A stretch of 64,000 nt of DNA from Brachypterus glaber (GCA_958510825.1 OY294051.1:3348001-3412000), one strand, 5' to 3'. Counted from the first letter of the stretch, positions 1 through 10,470 are shown. The notes: generated from the letters alone by a model not told the origin. Numbers and translations: made by a program.

Positions 1-512
1 CGTGGCTTTTACTTTATTAAGTGGATAATTATTTATTTTACCCACTCAACTGTCACTTGTCAAATTACTTTCTTGTAAATGTCATTAAAATTTTTAATAA
101 AAAAATGAATTCCTAAGCTATTTATTGGATAAAACCTTTTATGGCACTCATGGGATATTGCCCACTAGTACCAAAAATAACTATTATCCAATACATACAG
201 ATAATGAGACAATTACCAGCTTTATTTTAAATAGATAAACTCAATAACAACCCCCGCGTGGCTTTTACTTTATTAAGTGGATAATTATTTATTTTACCCA
301 CTCAACTGTCACTTGTCAAATTATTTTCTTGTAAATGTCAATAAAATTTTTAATAAAAATATGAATTTCTAACCTATTTATTGGATAAAACCTTGTATGG
401 CACTCATGGGTAAACCGATATTGCCCTCTCGAAAATTAACCTGCTTGGCTGACGCCTCGCAGGTTTATTTTCTCATGAGCAATATCTTACTTTACCCACT
501 AGTACCATAAAT
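1..512. repeat. two tandem copies (period 255) of a dispersed repeat; third copy at 14475
   Basis: CGTGGCTTTTACTTTATT occurs at position 1 and again at 256, followed both times by about 170 bp of near-identical sequence ending in CCCACTAGTACC. A third copy lies at 14475-14815. The second and third copies contain a long hairpin just before CCCACTAGT; in the first copy this hairpin is missing and the flanks are joined directly (CTCATGGGATATTGCCCACTAG). The first copy is cut by the window edge. Confidence 0.85.
408..497. repeat. long imperfect hairpin (GC-rich loop)
   Basis: GGGTAAACCGATATTGCCC pairs with the distal GGGCAATATC...TTTACCC (left copy one base diverged), and inside it GAAAATTAACCTGC pairs with GCAGGTTTATTTTC around a TTGGCTGACGCCTC loop. 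The outer stem ends three bases before CTAG. The same structure is present at 14706-14795, where the inner stem is a perfect 14 bp. Confidence 0.75.
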
Positions 513-516
513 AACT

Positions 517-1062
517 ATTTCGGGGACCCCATTTCACCACCTTTTCGCGGCTTCTAGTATCCAGAGGAACCCGATCCAGGATCTAGCGATTTGAAAATAG
601 GTACTTTAAGACAGCCGGGAACAAATAATGAAATAAAAATAGTCACCAGCTCTTATACTAATAGTGCGATGCATCGCGATGTTTTAAAATATGCTTGCGA
701 GTGTTCATTAATTTTTCCTTGAAATTTTTCTTGAAAACTTGTATTTAAACAAAATTAAAATTTATTAGATTCACAATAATTTCTGGTATTACCTTTAATA
801 ATAATTATTAATGATTATTAAAAATGAGGCCGTAGGTATACATAGTTGACCCACTGGTCTAAATAGTAGATATAGGTATGATATCATCAGTGTTTTTAGA
901 AATATCGGAAAAGGAAAATAAGAAAGTGTTAGATCTAACTGATCCTTTTCTAGATATGTGCTGTACCTACCTAGCAAAAGAACCTATAATTTAATAATAA
1001 TTTACGTGCAATTTTAATTTAAACACCGAGAAAACAGTTTATTTAATAGTTATTAATAATAA
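517..1062. other. no gene seen; short GC-richer patch
   Basis: Positions 520-625 are GC-richer than their surroundings (CCCCATTTCACCACC, GGAACCCGATCCAGGATC) but show no extended open frame or known motif. The remainder is AT-rich and unremarkable. Confidence 0.4.
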
Positions 1063-1164
1063 AAGGGCGAAAAGTTAAATTTTTCGGTTTAAGTAGGTTT
1101 TTAGAAGCCGAGGGACTCATGCCCGAGGATAAACCGACGAAATCCAAATTGAACTTTTCGCCCT
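1063..1164. repeat. nested hairpin with GC-rich tip
   Basis: AAGGGCGAAAAGTT (1063-1076) pairs perfectly with AACTTTTCGCCCTT (1151-1164). Inside, TCGGTTTA pairs with TAAACCGA, and the tip holds CCGAGGG facing CCCGAGG around ACTCATG. The design, an AT-rich stem with a GC-rich tip, recurs elsewhere in this window. Confidence 0.65.
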
Positions 1165-1637
1165 TGTGTTATACAATATTTTTATTTAAATGGCCAAAAA
1201 AAACAATTGAATCGTTTCTTTTGCATGCGGTTTCATTTTTAAATAGGCTTAGTGTTTTGATTAATTTGTGTTAACATGTGTTTGTCATGAAAATAATAAT
1301 ACTTCTGAAACCGTTCTATAAATATTATAAATACTGAAATTGATTTTACAATTGAAATTTTGTGTTTGTGGTTTATTTAAAGGATATTGCTCTACCAAAT
1401 TTGTGTTATACAATATTTTTATTTAAATGGCCAAAAAAAACAATTGAATCGTTTCTTTTGCATGCGGTTTCATTTTTAAATAGGCTTAGTGTTTTGATTA
1501 ATTTGTGTTAACATGTGTTTGTCATGAAAATAATAATACTTCTGAAACCGTTCTATAAATATTATAAATACTGAAATTGATTTTACAATTGAAATTTTGT
1601 GTTTGTGGTTTATTTAAAGGATATTGCTCTACCAAAT
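1164..1637. repeat. recent tandem duplication, 2 x 237 bp
   Basis: The unit beginning TTGTGTTATACAATATT at 1164 repeats from 1401 with no difference that I can see over the whole 237 bp, including the last bases TGCTCTACCAAAT. Identity of a non-coding AT-rich unit points to a very recent event or to an assembly duplication. Small open frames running across it are by-products. Confidence 0.85.
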
Positions 1638-2354
1638 TTGAAAAAAATCAATTTCAAAACAAAAACGGTTCTAGCTACAATATTCTTCTATGTACTATTT
1701 CCAAAAGATTAATTATGTATGCATATATTGTCCACTTTATAAATATATTAGAACAACTTTCATCTTTTATAAATGAAGAATAAATGTACGATTAAAAATA
1801 ATCATATTCAAAAAAGATCGAGTGTCATCTGAAATCGAAAGGTTACCAAAACAAAAAATATGAGCGATAAAATGGAAAGTAATGGCTTCACAGCCATATA
1901 TATAAATAAAAATTTATTAAATTGGCAAACACGTTTTTAGAAGAACAAATATAAAATCATAGACATTTTGCAACATATCATACAGTTGAATCCGAAAAAA
2001 AAAACAAGATTGAAAATTTAGTTGCGTAAATTCAATAATTACAATACAAACAAAGCCGTCATGTTGACAATTTTTGTCAAAATTACTTATACTTACTTTA
2101 TTACTTTGTAATAATTATAAAGTAATTAGAAATACGTCAAGAAATGTTAAGAAATCTCAAACTATTAGTATATTGAAAGCAGAATGTAAGGAAGTGATTG
2201 TGGCTAGTGATCTCTATAGAGACCTTTAATTGTGGCAAGGTTATTTAGTGTTTCGGAGAGTTGTGTTAAGATCATAGAAAAAAAAATTATGGTTAAGATT
2301 AAAGAAAAAATAGATGGGGGAGGCAAGGGCGTGCAGACTCGGAAAGAAAGAAGA
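1638..2354. other. AT-rich interval without recognised features
   Basis: No open frame with coding character and no repeat copy recognised elsewhere in the window was seen here. Confidence 0.35.
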
Positions 2355-2548
2355 TATCAAATGAAATACAGGATGAAAATTTACTTAATTATTTGAGACA
2401 ATACCATTTACAAGAAGCGGTGCATGCTATAAACAATACAATATTTCCTGGGTCAAAAACCATCGCCCGTCGCCGCATCGATAGTTCCAAAATTAAAAAA
2501 GCGAAAAAAAAAACTCCGGAAAACCCTTTTTTTAAACGAAAATCATAA
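2355..2548 (+). pseudogene. Tc1-like transposase fragment (N-terminal half)
   Basis: Read in frame, this segment gives NEIQDENLLNYLRQYHLQEA followed by VHAINNTIFPGSKTIARRRID, which matches the second helix-turn-helix region of Tc1/Tc3-type transposases (the family pattern is a NYLRENP-like helix, then NFPGS and a TARRRI-like stretch). There is no start codon, the DDE catalytic core is absent, and the frame runs into a lysine-rich tail and stops. It is a short decayed remnant. A different Tc1 derivative is at 38113-38497. Confidence 0.7.
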
Positions 2549-2933
2549 TTTTCATAAATTATATGTTATATGGTTAGTAGTGTTCAAATTTTTATTTTTT
2601 CATAAGATTTACTAAATATTTTAATTTTTGATTTGATTAAATATTTTAAATGTTTTTTCAGTTTATTATTTATTATTATTATTTTTTTAATATTCAACAT
2701 TATTCGCATGCATTTTCTGTAATAAACTTTGAAAAAACTGACAATTAATTGTCAAATTAATCTAACCTATTTCTTAAAATCTTACTTAAACTATAAAATA
2801 ATTAGTAAAATTGACATTTTAGCATATTTAAATCTTGCGTTTTTTGTGGGTCCAACTGTACAATAAAAACATAAAAAGTAGCGCAATAAAAAACTGAAAA
2901 CCCTGACTTTGCAGTACATAATAGTATATTATT

Positions 2934-3044
2934 TACCAAGTGAGAGAAGTTTAACATTTTTGACCTGCGTCAAATTGCGGGATGAGCGCGCTAGCGCGAA
3001 GCCCGCAAGACGCGGTCTAAAATGTTAAATCTTCACTCACGTGG
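2934..3044. repeat. terminal hairpin with palindromic GCGCGCTAGCGCG tip
   Basis: CCAAGTGAGAGAAGTTTAACATTTT pairs with AAAATGTTAAATCTTCACTCACGTGG with few mismatches. The loop side carries TGCGGGATGAGCGCGCTAGC and GCGAAGCCCGC, strikingly GC-rich for this locus. The inverted copy at 36721-36825 keeps both the stem and the tip. Confidence 0.75.
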
Positions 3045-3273
3045 AAAATATAGTATTTTTTTCACTACCAGTACAATTAATTAGCTATTTATTTATTTAT
3101 TTTACTAAAATTTAATGAAAAAGCTTATAAATTTGAAATATTACGCTGGCCGTTCGCGGCCATTAATAAAACAAATGAATATCTTGACATTTCTGGCAGA
3201 AATTTTCTGATGATGATGATGAATTATTAAGTTAGAAAGTGTTTCTATGTTAAGTGTAATAAAATATATAAAA

Positions 3274-3402
3274 ATGGAAAGTGAAATGCAAAGTGATGCT
3301 TCTGGTACTCCCCCAGAAATAAGGGGACAGGCGAAAACTGTGAGGGAGAATCTATTGCCTCAAAAATCAATATATGGGGGTTGTACCTCTAGTAATCTAT
3401 GA
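3274..3402 (+). CDS. short frame resembling the N-terminus of Crypton-like tyrosine recombinases
   Basis: An ATG in a good context (AAAAATGG) starts a 42-residue frame with SGTPPEIRGQAKTVRENLLP followed by QKS, then an unrelated tail and a stop. A P-x-EI-x-x-A-x-x-V-x-x-LLP-x-KS pattern is what I recall from the start of insect tyrosine-recombinase proteins of the Crypton/ZMYM-like type, before the core-binding domain; the match is from memory and short. No catalytic R-H-R-Y region is present, so this would be a deletion derivative. In the inverted copy at 36370-36498 a one-base deletion in the CCCCC run shifts the frame. Confidence 0.35.
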   Translation: MESEMQSDASGTPPEIRGQAKTVRENLLPQKSIYGGCTSSNL

Positions 3403-3766
3403 TTCTTACGGTAATATATGGGTTGTATAATCTATGGTTGAATATGATGGACCAATGATTTTTACTTTTCCAAGTGTTTTTTGTAAAACATGTTTTATAG
3501 GTACTAATTTAGTTAATATTTTTTAATTTATCATGCAATAAATAAATTTGGTGCCTAAAGACACTTGTAAATAGCAATGTGATTTAATAATGAAGTGAAA
3601 CGTCAGATGCCAAAACAGCTGAATGAAAATTCATTATTAACCATGGTGCAGTTTCATTATTTTTAGAACCTCTGACGTCATAGGTAGAGAAATAATATTA
3701 CTACCAAGAACAGTAATAAAGATGTGGTTTTAGGCTGGTGGTGAAAAAATTAAAATACAGTTTTCT

Positions 3767-4026
3767 CCGAGGGGTTTATTTATTGAAAAAAAGTGTACAA
3801 GGATTGTGAGAATCAAAGGATTGTGGAAGATTGTCAAAGATTGTCAAAAAGATTGTACAAAATTTTAAAGAAGATTGTTAAAGATTGTGGAAATATTTCA
3901 GATGATTGTGGAAGATTGTAGATGATTGTGGAGGATTGTAGAGGATTGTGGAAGAAGGAATTGTCAAGGATTATAGAAGATTGTTGGATAGGTGTACAAG
4001 GATTGCCCAATAAATAAACCCCTCGG
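3767..4026. mobile_element. 260-bp element with 19-bp perfect inverted ends and GATTGT repeats
   Basis: CCGAGGGGTTTATTTATTG at the left is the exact complement of CAATAAATAAACCCCTCGG at the right. The interior is a run of imperfect GAAGATTGT(G) units. GTTTTCTCC flanks both ends (with overlap of the CC/GG at the borders), consistent with an 8-9 bp target duplication as made by hAT or Merlin-type elements. Confidence 0.65.
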
Positions 4027-4955
4027 TTTTCTCCAAGAAAATAGTTATTAAATCGACAAGCATATTTTTGAAAAGTTCCTTTAATTATTATTTATAAAAA
4101 TTGCCAGATATAATATATTATGTAGAACAATTAAATTCAGGTGATAATTATTTTGTTAAATAAAAAATTGGGCAACCATTGTATACAGGTAGAAAGTGCA
4201 CATATGCGTAACTTCCGTAAAAAAAAGAACAAAGTGAATTCCTGCATTTCGTCAGTTTTTATCCAATTTGCATATACTCAGGTACAAGGTTTTTTTTTTA
4301 ATATAACCTCAAATAATTGTTTTTCTCCCCAAATTTTTGCACAATTCCTTACGTTCCCGAGGCAAACGGGTATATGGAGAGAATTTTTAGGAAAAACTAA
4401 ATGAAATATTATTTAAATATCAAACTTATTAATTTAGAATAAATGGACCATGTTTTGCAATAATATGTTAAGCCATATTGTGATATGGCAGTAACACAAA
4501 ACTAAAAATTCTTAGTTTAGTATTAAAATTTAATTCTTTAAACGGTTTGATATGAATAAAACACTTAAAGTTCAGCATTGGCTTCACTTCATGCACAAAA
4601 TTTGTAATATACAAATCGTTTAAAACATTTTAAGTAAAATGTTCAAAATGTTCGTAACGTTTTAATATAGGTGGAATCCAACAAAAAACATTAACATTAA
4701 CAATTTGCATTCATAGGGACTAGGTAAATTATTAATCTAAATATCTTAAATTAATAATTATTTTCCAGATTATTTTACATCTGGAAATCACAATTGTCTC
4801 CCAACGTGGGCGTCAAATTGAAATGAAACCAAATAAAATAAAATATTATTTTAGCATCAATTTTAAGTCTCAAAGGTTCTTTAGAATTTAAGCAACAAAA
4901 AACAATAAGAATAATAACTTGCAATAATAGCCTCCTGTGTTACTTGATTGCGAAA
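4027..4955. other. AT-rich interval, nothing recognised
   Basis: An 87-codon open frame at 4141-4404 has no recognisable motif and no coding-like composition. I see no other feature. Confidence 0.35.
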
Positions 4956-5209
4956 CAACGAACTAATAACTCTTCTCTCTAGAATAGGCATTTCATTCTT
5001 AAAAACTGACAAAAATGTAGCCAACATACACATTCGTCTGTCTTACTCGCACAGCTTTGTTCTAACAGAGACAACAATAACAGTTACTGGTTATTGTTAT
5101 TGTTCAGGCCTGAATATACCTACTATTTGTTTACAAACAAACCGAGATGCTGGCGATACTTTATATTAACGGTATGCGTATTCTAGAGAAAAGAGTTATT
5201 AGTTCGTTG
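4956..5209. mobile_element. CAACGAAC MITE, copy 1 (254 bp)
   Basis: The ends are CAACGAACTAATAACTCTTC and its complement, ending GTTCGTTG. Inside is a palindromic CAATAACAGTTACTGG/TTATTGTTATTG stretch. Copy 2 follows after an 8-bp spacer. The left flank TTGCGAAA and the flank after copy 2, TTGCAAAA, match at 7 of 8 bases, suggesting the pair shares an 8-bp target duplication. The CA start and 8-bp target suit a hAT-like MITE. Confidence 0.75.
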
Positions 5210-5217
5210 GTATCTGT

Positions 5218-5471
5218 CAACGAACTAATAACTCTTCTCTCTAGAATAGGCATTTCATTTGTAAAAACTGAAAAAAACGTAGCCAACATATACATTTGTA
5301 TGTCTTACTCGCACAGCTTTGTTCTAACAGAGACAACAATAACAGTTACTGGTTATTGTTATTGTTCAGGCCTGAATATACCTAGTATTTGTTTACAAAC
5401 AAACCGAGATGTTGGCGATACTTTATATTAACGGTATGCGTATTCTAGAGAGAAGAGTTATTAGTTCGTTG
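5218..5471. mobile_element. CAACGAAC MITE, copy 2 (254 bp), in tandem with copy 1
   Basis: It has the same length and orientation as copy 1 and differs at a few scattered positions. Only GTATCTGT separates the two copies. Open frames across both copies are repeat by-products. Confidence 0.75.
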
Positions 5472-5793
5472 TTGCAAAAGCACAAAGACGATGTCGAAAC
5501 AATATGTTATGACAGCCTTGTTAGTATTATTTATTATCATTATTCTTGAAATGTTATAGTACTACGTGCCGGTAGGATTATCTGCAAAATGGATGTATGC
5601 AATAATTAAAAACTGCACCCAACTAACAATTAAATAATACTACTACTAGTAATTAACAAATAAATATCATTTATAATTAAAAAATTTAAAAATTACAAAC
5701 GTGACTTTTCATAATATTATTAGATATCTGTTGTTGTTGTTATTTTATAAAACAGAAATATTTATAATGTTTTATTTATTTATAATAATAATA
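5472..5793. other. AT-rich interval, nothing recognised
   Basis: Low-complexity TA-rich sequence with no open frame or repeat copy recognised. Confidence 0.3.
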
Positions 5794-7560
5794 ACTAGAT
5801 GAAACGTTGCAAGCACCCTGTCAAAACATCGGCACTATTGTACACTAGAGCCATCTAGTTTGCAAATTTCAAACTAGGTGTTTTGTTTGATTTTAAATTC
5901 GGTATCTTTAAAACATTATATTCTAGCAAAAAACTGTATATAACATTTTTTATAGGGCTTAAAAAGAGCTTTTATTTAAAATATATTTTTTTTGAAATCG
6001 GGTTTTAAATATGTGAGATATGCTTAAAAAACCTTTTACTGCTTTAAACGCCAATATCTCGAAAACAATGCGTTTTAGGAAAACGTTGTTTATAACATTT
6101 TTTGACCAATTTAAAATGATCTTTTATATAAGTGCTAAATTAACCAAATACAATAATAATTGCCTTAATTATAAACAAAAAACGCTAAAAATAGGAGTTT
6201 TACCCCCTTACCCCCAAAATCTAATCAGCTCTTCGTAATACGATAAGACACAACATGCAAAAAAACGCAAGTTGATATCTCATGTAGAAATGGCACTCTT
6301 AGTAGCACTAAGTGCCGATGTAAAAGAAAATGTTTAATTTAAAAACAACGAAATTAACTGTTATACCTCTTAACAATGTCCTTTAAATAGTTTAGATATT
6401 GTTGTCACATTCATTATCATAGTTGGGCTAGTCTAATTTACATCGGCACTTAGTGCTACTACACGGAAAAAAAATTATAGCTAGGAGCGCTATAACACAC
6501 ATACCAAGCAAATTATAATCGCTTATTATATAAATACAAGGCTTTCTCTTACAATTATGGCAGTCAGTGTAAAAATTTATATGAAATACTTTAATTGTTT
6601 AGTGAATAATAAAATATAACAAATAGTATGGCATTTATAGCTTAAATAGATTTAATTATTGTCCGTGCTAATAATTTTTATAATATAATAAAATTTCTGT
6701 AAATTTATAATAGTGCCTGTAATAAATATAATCGTGTCTGTAATATATATAATCGTTTCCAATTTATTTTTAACATTATTAGTTATTGTGTCCCTTATAA
6801 TCTATAGCTTAAATCACTATAATTTGCCACTGTTACCAAATATCTTATAATGTATAGCGCAGAGCCCACTAATTTCTTTCCGTGTAAGAGTGCCGATGTA
6901 TTGAAATCTTCGCCGAAAAGTCAAAATCTTTGACCACGTTTTTTTTCACATTTCTCGACGTTTTAGACTATTTTTTAGAGTCGAATCAGTAAAAAAAAAT
7001 TGCGTCCGTCTGTCTGTCTGGGTGTAAACTCTCTAACTCCATTTCTACATGAGATATCGACTTGCGGTTTTTTGCATATTGTTTCTTATCGTATTCCGAA
7101 GAGCTGATTAGTATTTGGGGGTAAACGATTGGGGGTAAGGGGGTAAAAATAGGGTAAAACTCCTATTTTTAGCGTTTTTTATATAATTAAGGCAATTAAT
7201 ATTGTATTTGGTTAATTTAGCACTTATATAAAAGATAATTTTAAATTGGTCAAAAAATTTTATAAACAACGTTTTCCTAAAACGCATTGTTTTCGAGATA
7301 TTGGCGTTTAAAGCAGTAAAAGGTTTTTTTAGCATATCTCACATATTTATTACCCGATTTCAAAAAATTATATTTTAAATAAAAGCTCTTTTTAAGCCCT
7401 ATAAAAAATTTTATATACAGTTTTTTGCTAGAATATAATGTGTTAAAGATACAGAATTTAAAATCAAACAAGACACCTAGTTTGAAATTTGCAAACTAGA
7501 TGGCTCTAGTGTACAATAGTGCCGATGTTTTGACAGGGTGCTTGCAACGTTTCATCTAGT
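5794..7560. mobile_element. 1.77-kb foldback element with long inverted arms
   Basis: ACTAGATGAAACGTTGCAAG starts the left arm and its complement ends the right arm. Each arm is roughly 500 bp and carries the same landmarks in mirror order: GCCATCTAGTTTGCAAAT, ACCCCCTTACCCCC-like tracts, TACATGAGATATCGACTTGC and GTGCCGATGT. The right arm also contains extra sequence with GTCCGTCTGTCTGTCTG. Mirror-image open frames at 6020-6238 and 7108-7335 are just the two arms and are not taken as genes. A fragment of this family lies at 24020-24155. The CACGGAAA element at 6462 is inserted in the right arm. Confidence 0.8.
6462..6884. mobile_element. CACGGAAA element, copy 1 (423 bp), nested
   Basis: The termini are CACGGAAA and TTTCCGTG, flanked on both sides by TA. 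The opposite arm of the host foldback (around 6290-6325) is the unoccupied site, reading GTGCTACTAAGAGTGCC on the complementary strand, so the target duplication is exactly TA. The element is AT-rich with no coding frame. Copy 2, of identical length and reversed, is at 54147-54569. Confidence 0.85.
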
Positions 7561-7849
7561 TTCACAAAACAATTTTTAGAGTGTAGGTATATAACCCCTT
7601 AAAAACGAGCGCCAAATGGAAACATTTTTCAAAATAGACTAAAATTTTAATGAGTCAGTCTAAAATCCCCCCAATTAATATACTTAGATTTTAATCAATA
7701 TTTTTTACTATTTTATAATTTGCATTTAATTGATTATATTAACAGTAATAAAAATCATCTTTAGGTATTTTGATGGTGATAAAATCATGAATTTTAAATG
7801 AAAAGAAACTTAAAAAGCAATAACAGAATATTAAAATTGCATTAATATA

Positions 7850-8523
7850 TACAGCCTGTTCCAGAACTCGCGTACCGAAATTTAAGAGGTGATTCTACAT
7901 CCAAAAATATGAAAAAAAGTTTCTATAAAGGTTGGTCCGGAAATGAGCCCTAAGGGAGCTACGGCCCTTCGAATATGACGTATTGAATGGGGAACAAAAA
8001 AAAGCACCAATAAAATTTTAATGCTGCAGGGTGATTCTTCATTTAAAACTGAGCAAAAAAGTATTATACACCAAAACACCTAAATTTAATATTAAAGGAG
8101 TAATAGCCTTTTAAAAAGTAACGTTTTTGGTGGCACAAAATGTTACTTCCTCTTAATTGCATTTTTTTTTGATAACGGTTGCTCCTTCAGTGTTACACTA
8201 TATGATATTTTATATGTATTTTTACTCTAGAAATCTATATTTTTTACAACAAATCCAAAAAACATACACATAGAAAAGTTTGGGGCAAAAATGTTTTAAG
8301 CCTCATATATTTTGTCCGTCTGGGCACGCCTCTGGATAAATTAAAAAAATAAATTAACATAAACTTATTGCCCTTATTAATACTAGTATACATGCAAAAG
8401 CTCACCGCTCTAGCTTAAACGGTACCCGAGTTATTAATTAAAAACCTTATTTTTATTACAATTTTAAAGGGCTCATTTCCGGACCAACCTTTATAGGAAC
8501 TTTATGTTATGGATCACCCTGTA
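7850..8523. mobile_element. TACAG foldback element, copy 1 (shortened)
   Basis: It begins TACAGCCTGTTCCAGAACTC and ends ATCACCCTGTA. The subterminal block of about 80 bp containing TATAAAGGTTGGTCCGGAAA and GAGCCCTAAGGGAGCTACGG occurs near both ends in inverted orientation in full copies; here part of the right block is deleted. TA borders suggest a Tc1/mariner-type target. A 65-codon antisense frame is conserved among copies only because the DNA is. Confidence 0.75.
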
Positions 8524-8782
8524 TATATATATATTTTTTAATTATCTCTACTAAACAAAACACTAAGTTCACTTAGGAAAAATAAACAAGATCAATTAAA
8601 CATGTGTCAAATAGGATCCTAGGAGTATGCTACGATCTGAAACTCAAGTGGAATTTTAAACTTTAAAATTAAACTAATAATTTTAAAATATTTTTTCTAA
8701 ATTCTGATACCGATATCCGGTAATTAAATTGCAGAAAATATTTTTTACAATGTATGGTACCAGTTAGTTTAACCAACTACTA

Positions 8783-8943
8783 AGGGAGCGTTCAAGTATT
8801 ACGTAACGCAAATTTTGATCATTTTGGACCCCCACCCCCCCCCCTTCTAACGCTATTTTCCTATACCATTAACATGGGCGTAACACTCTAAAATGACCCC
8901 CCACCCTCCCCTAGAAGCGTTACGTAATACTTGAACGTTCCCT
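8783..8943. mobile_element. short palindromic element with GTTCAAGTATTACGTAACGC ends
   Basis: AGGGAGCGTTCAAGTATTAC and its near-exact complement bound 161 bp whose core has facing runs of C (GACCCCCACCCCCC and ACCCCCCACCCTCCCC). A relative with the same ends is at 54890-55130. Confidence 0.7.
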
Positions 8944-9348
8944 AACTAACTACTTAATAAGTAAGATTTTTACTACCCAAAAACTGATTCGCCCGCTTGG
9001 GCTCACTGAGCGGGTAATATCACTTAATTCACATGTACCGTACAATGTTTTATCCATCTCCTATTTATTCTGGGTATTTTCATTGTTAGAGGTGAGGCAC
9101 GTTTACTTTGTTTTTCAGTTTTGATTAGTAAACTTTTTGACAAATAAAGTTTTGTATTCCCAGTGTTTAATGGTCTATTAGTGCAACAAAGTTATGAGAA
9201 AGAAATCCGGGAAATATAAATATAAATTAAAATTAAAAAAAAAAAGTAAAAAAATTGCATTTTTTAACAAAAAAAAAAATTAAAATTCAACACCTTCAAG
9301 AATATTTTTAAAATTAAAAATTATATGGTCGAAAAGAGAATTCAATAA
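8944..9348. other. no gene seen
   Basis: A/T homopolymer-rich sequence. Nothing recognisable beyond ordinary low complexity. Confidence 0.3.
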
Positions 9349-9487
9349 GCTGATGTATTACACGGCCCCCCCTTTCCATTAAAAAAAAAATTCCTCTTGC
9401 ACCCTTGCCTTCATTGTGCTGATGTATTACACGGCCCCCCCTTTCCATTAAAAAAAAATATTCCTCTTGCACCCCTGCCTTCATTGT
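9349..9487. repeat. tandem duplication, 2 x ~69 bp
   Basis: GCTGATGTATTACACGGCCC starts at 9349 and again at 9418. The two units differ only at a couple of bases (AAAATTCC versus AAATATTCC; CCCTTGCC versus CCCCTGCC). Confidence 0.8.
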
Positions 9488-10030
9488 GCCCCTTTAGCAA
9501 TAAAATGAAAATGTATTTAAACCAAAATCGTTAATATTTAATTTTTATTTTGAATTACTATAATTTGTTATTTCAATCTGTAATTAAAGATGATTCAATT
9601 AGATTGTATAATTATTACACTAAAATTTATAATAATTAAAATAAATAATGATATATTATTTTTAAAACGAGATTATTGTAGTATAAAATTAAAATTTACG
9701 GTCACCCGTGTAGAAAATAACGTACGGTAATTAGGACGGCTCGAAAACGGAATATAAATAACATGGATTTCTTGCTCTACATGCTTGCGTATGTTATATC
9801 ATATGCACATATTTTTACTTTTGAATCTATAAGCATTGCTTAATGAAAAACAGAAAACTGTGAAAATTCAGTAACCTAATTGTTAAAGACGAACAAAAAA
9901 AATTTAAAATGTTGCAAATTTTTCTAAAAGGAGTTTAACTTTTTGCAAGATACATTTTTGTTGTACCGGCGACAAATACTACTGTTTTTAAATATAGATC
10001 ACACCTTTCTTGCATATAAAAACAAATTAA
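9488..10030. other. AT-rich interval, nothing recognised
   Basis: No repeat copy or coding-like frame was seen. Confidence 0.3.
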
Positions 10031-10031
10031 G

Positions 10032-10175
10032 ACATATCCACAGTCTCGCATAACAAGCATAGTACATAAGAATGCGATACCGTGATTGGCTTACAAGGTA
10101 CATGGCGGAACTTCAAGCCAATCACGGCATCGCATTCTTATGTACTACGCTTGTTATGCGAGCCTGTGGATATGC
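10032..10175. repeat. 144-bp near-perfect palindrome
   Basis: Arms of about 60 bp, containing CGCATAACAAGC, AGTACATAAGAATGCGAT and CCGTGATTGGCTT, face each other with only three or four mismatches around the short loop ACAAGGTACATGGCGGAACT. It is probably a small foldback MITE; the GC content of the arms exceeds that of the surroundings. Confidence 0.75.
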
Positions 10176-10361
10176 CCTTAATTTCACAATGAGTCTAAAA
10201 ATATCAACTGCAAGAGATAAATACATAGAGAAGGAAAGAGAACCATTAGACCAGCCTGCGCAAGATTATTTTGTGACAGAACGGGGCAGCGAAATGACGT
10301 AACGCAATATATCTGACCATGCGCAGTACGCATCTCTATCAGCTCTGTCGGTCGTAAAACA

Positions 10362-10470
10362 ATTCGTCACCCCAGTATTCATTTGTCTTATCTCCAAAAA
10401 TCCCCCAGTAAAAATCATAAATGTCCGAAAATAGAGATATGGCAAACCAATACTGGGATGACGAATTATT
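10362..10470. repeat. short inverted repeat around a possible foldback core
   Basis: AATTCGTCACCCCAGTATT faces AATACTGGGATGACGAATT about 60 bp apart, with one mismatch. The overlapping open frames at 10266-10523 and 10421-10606 have no recognised motif. Confidence 0.5.

Larger units (their letters stand above)
2920..3749 (+). mobile_element. 830-bp non-autonomous element with long hairpin end (inverted copy at 36018-36839)
   Basis: The element runs from ATAGTATATTATTTACCAAG to GGTGGTGAAAAAA and is present a second time in opposite orientation at 36018-36839. It holds a 110-bp hairpin at its left side (2934-3044), then TTTTTTTCACTACCAG, then a 42-codon frame, then a polyadenylation-like AATAAATAAA, and at the right side CTGGTGGTGAAAAAA, which forms an inverted repeat with TTTTTTCACTACCAG. 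The conserved extent of the two copies defines the boundaries; target duplications are not clear. Confidence 0.7.

Noticed and set aside
4948..5431. Two similar 73-94 residue frames in tandem
   Set aside because: They read through the two adjacent CAACGAAC MITE copies; other copies are deleted or reversed and not open.
6020..7335. Similar 72-75 residue frames on opposite strands
   Set aside because: They are the two mirrored arms of one foldback element, AT-rich and without motifs.
7882..8079. Conserved 65-residue frame present in three places (also 16328-16525 and 20642-20839)
   Set aside because: It lies across the arm of a TACAG foldback element; conservation follows from element copies, and the same DNA is conserved outside the frame.
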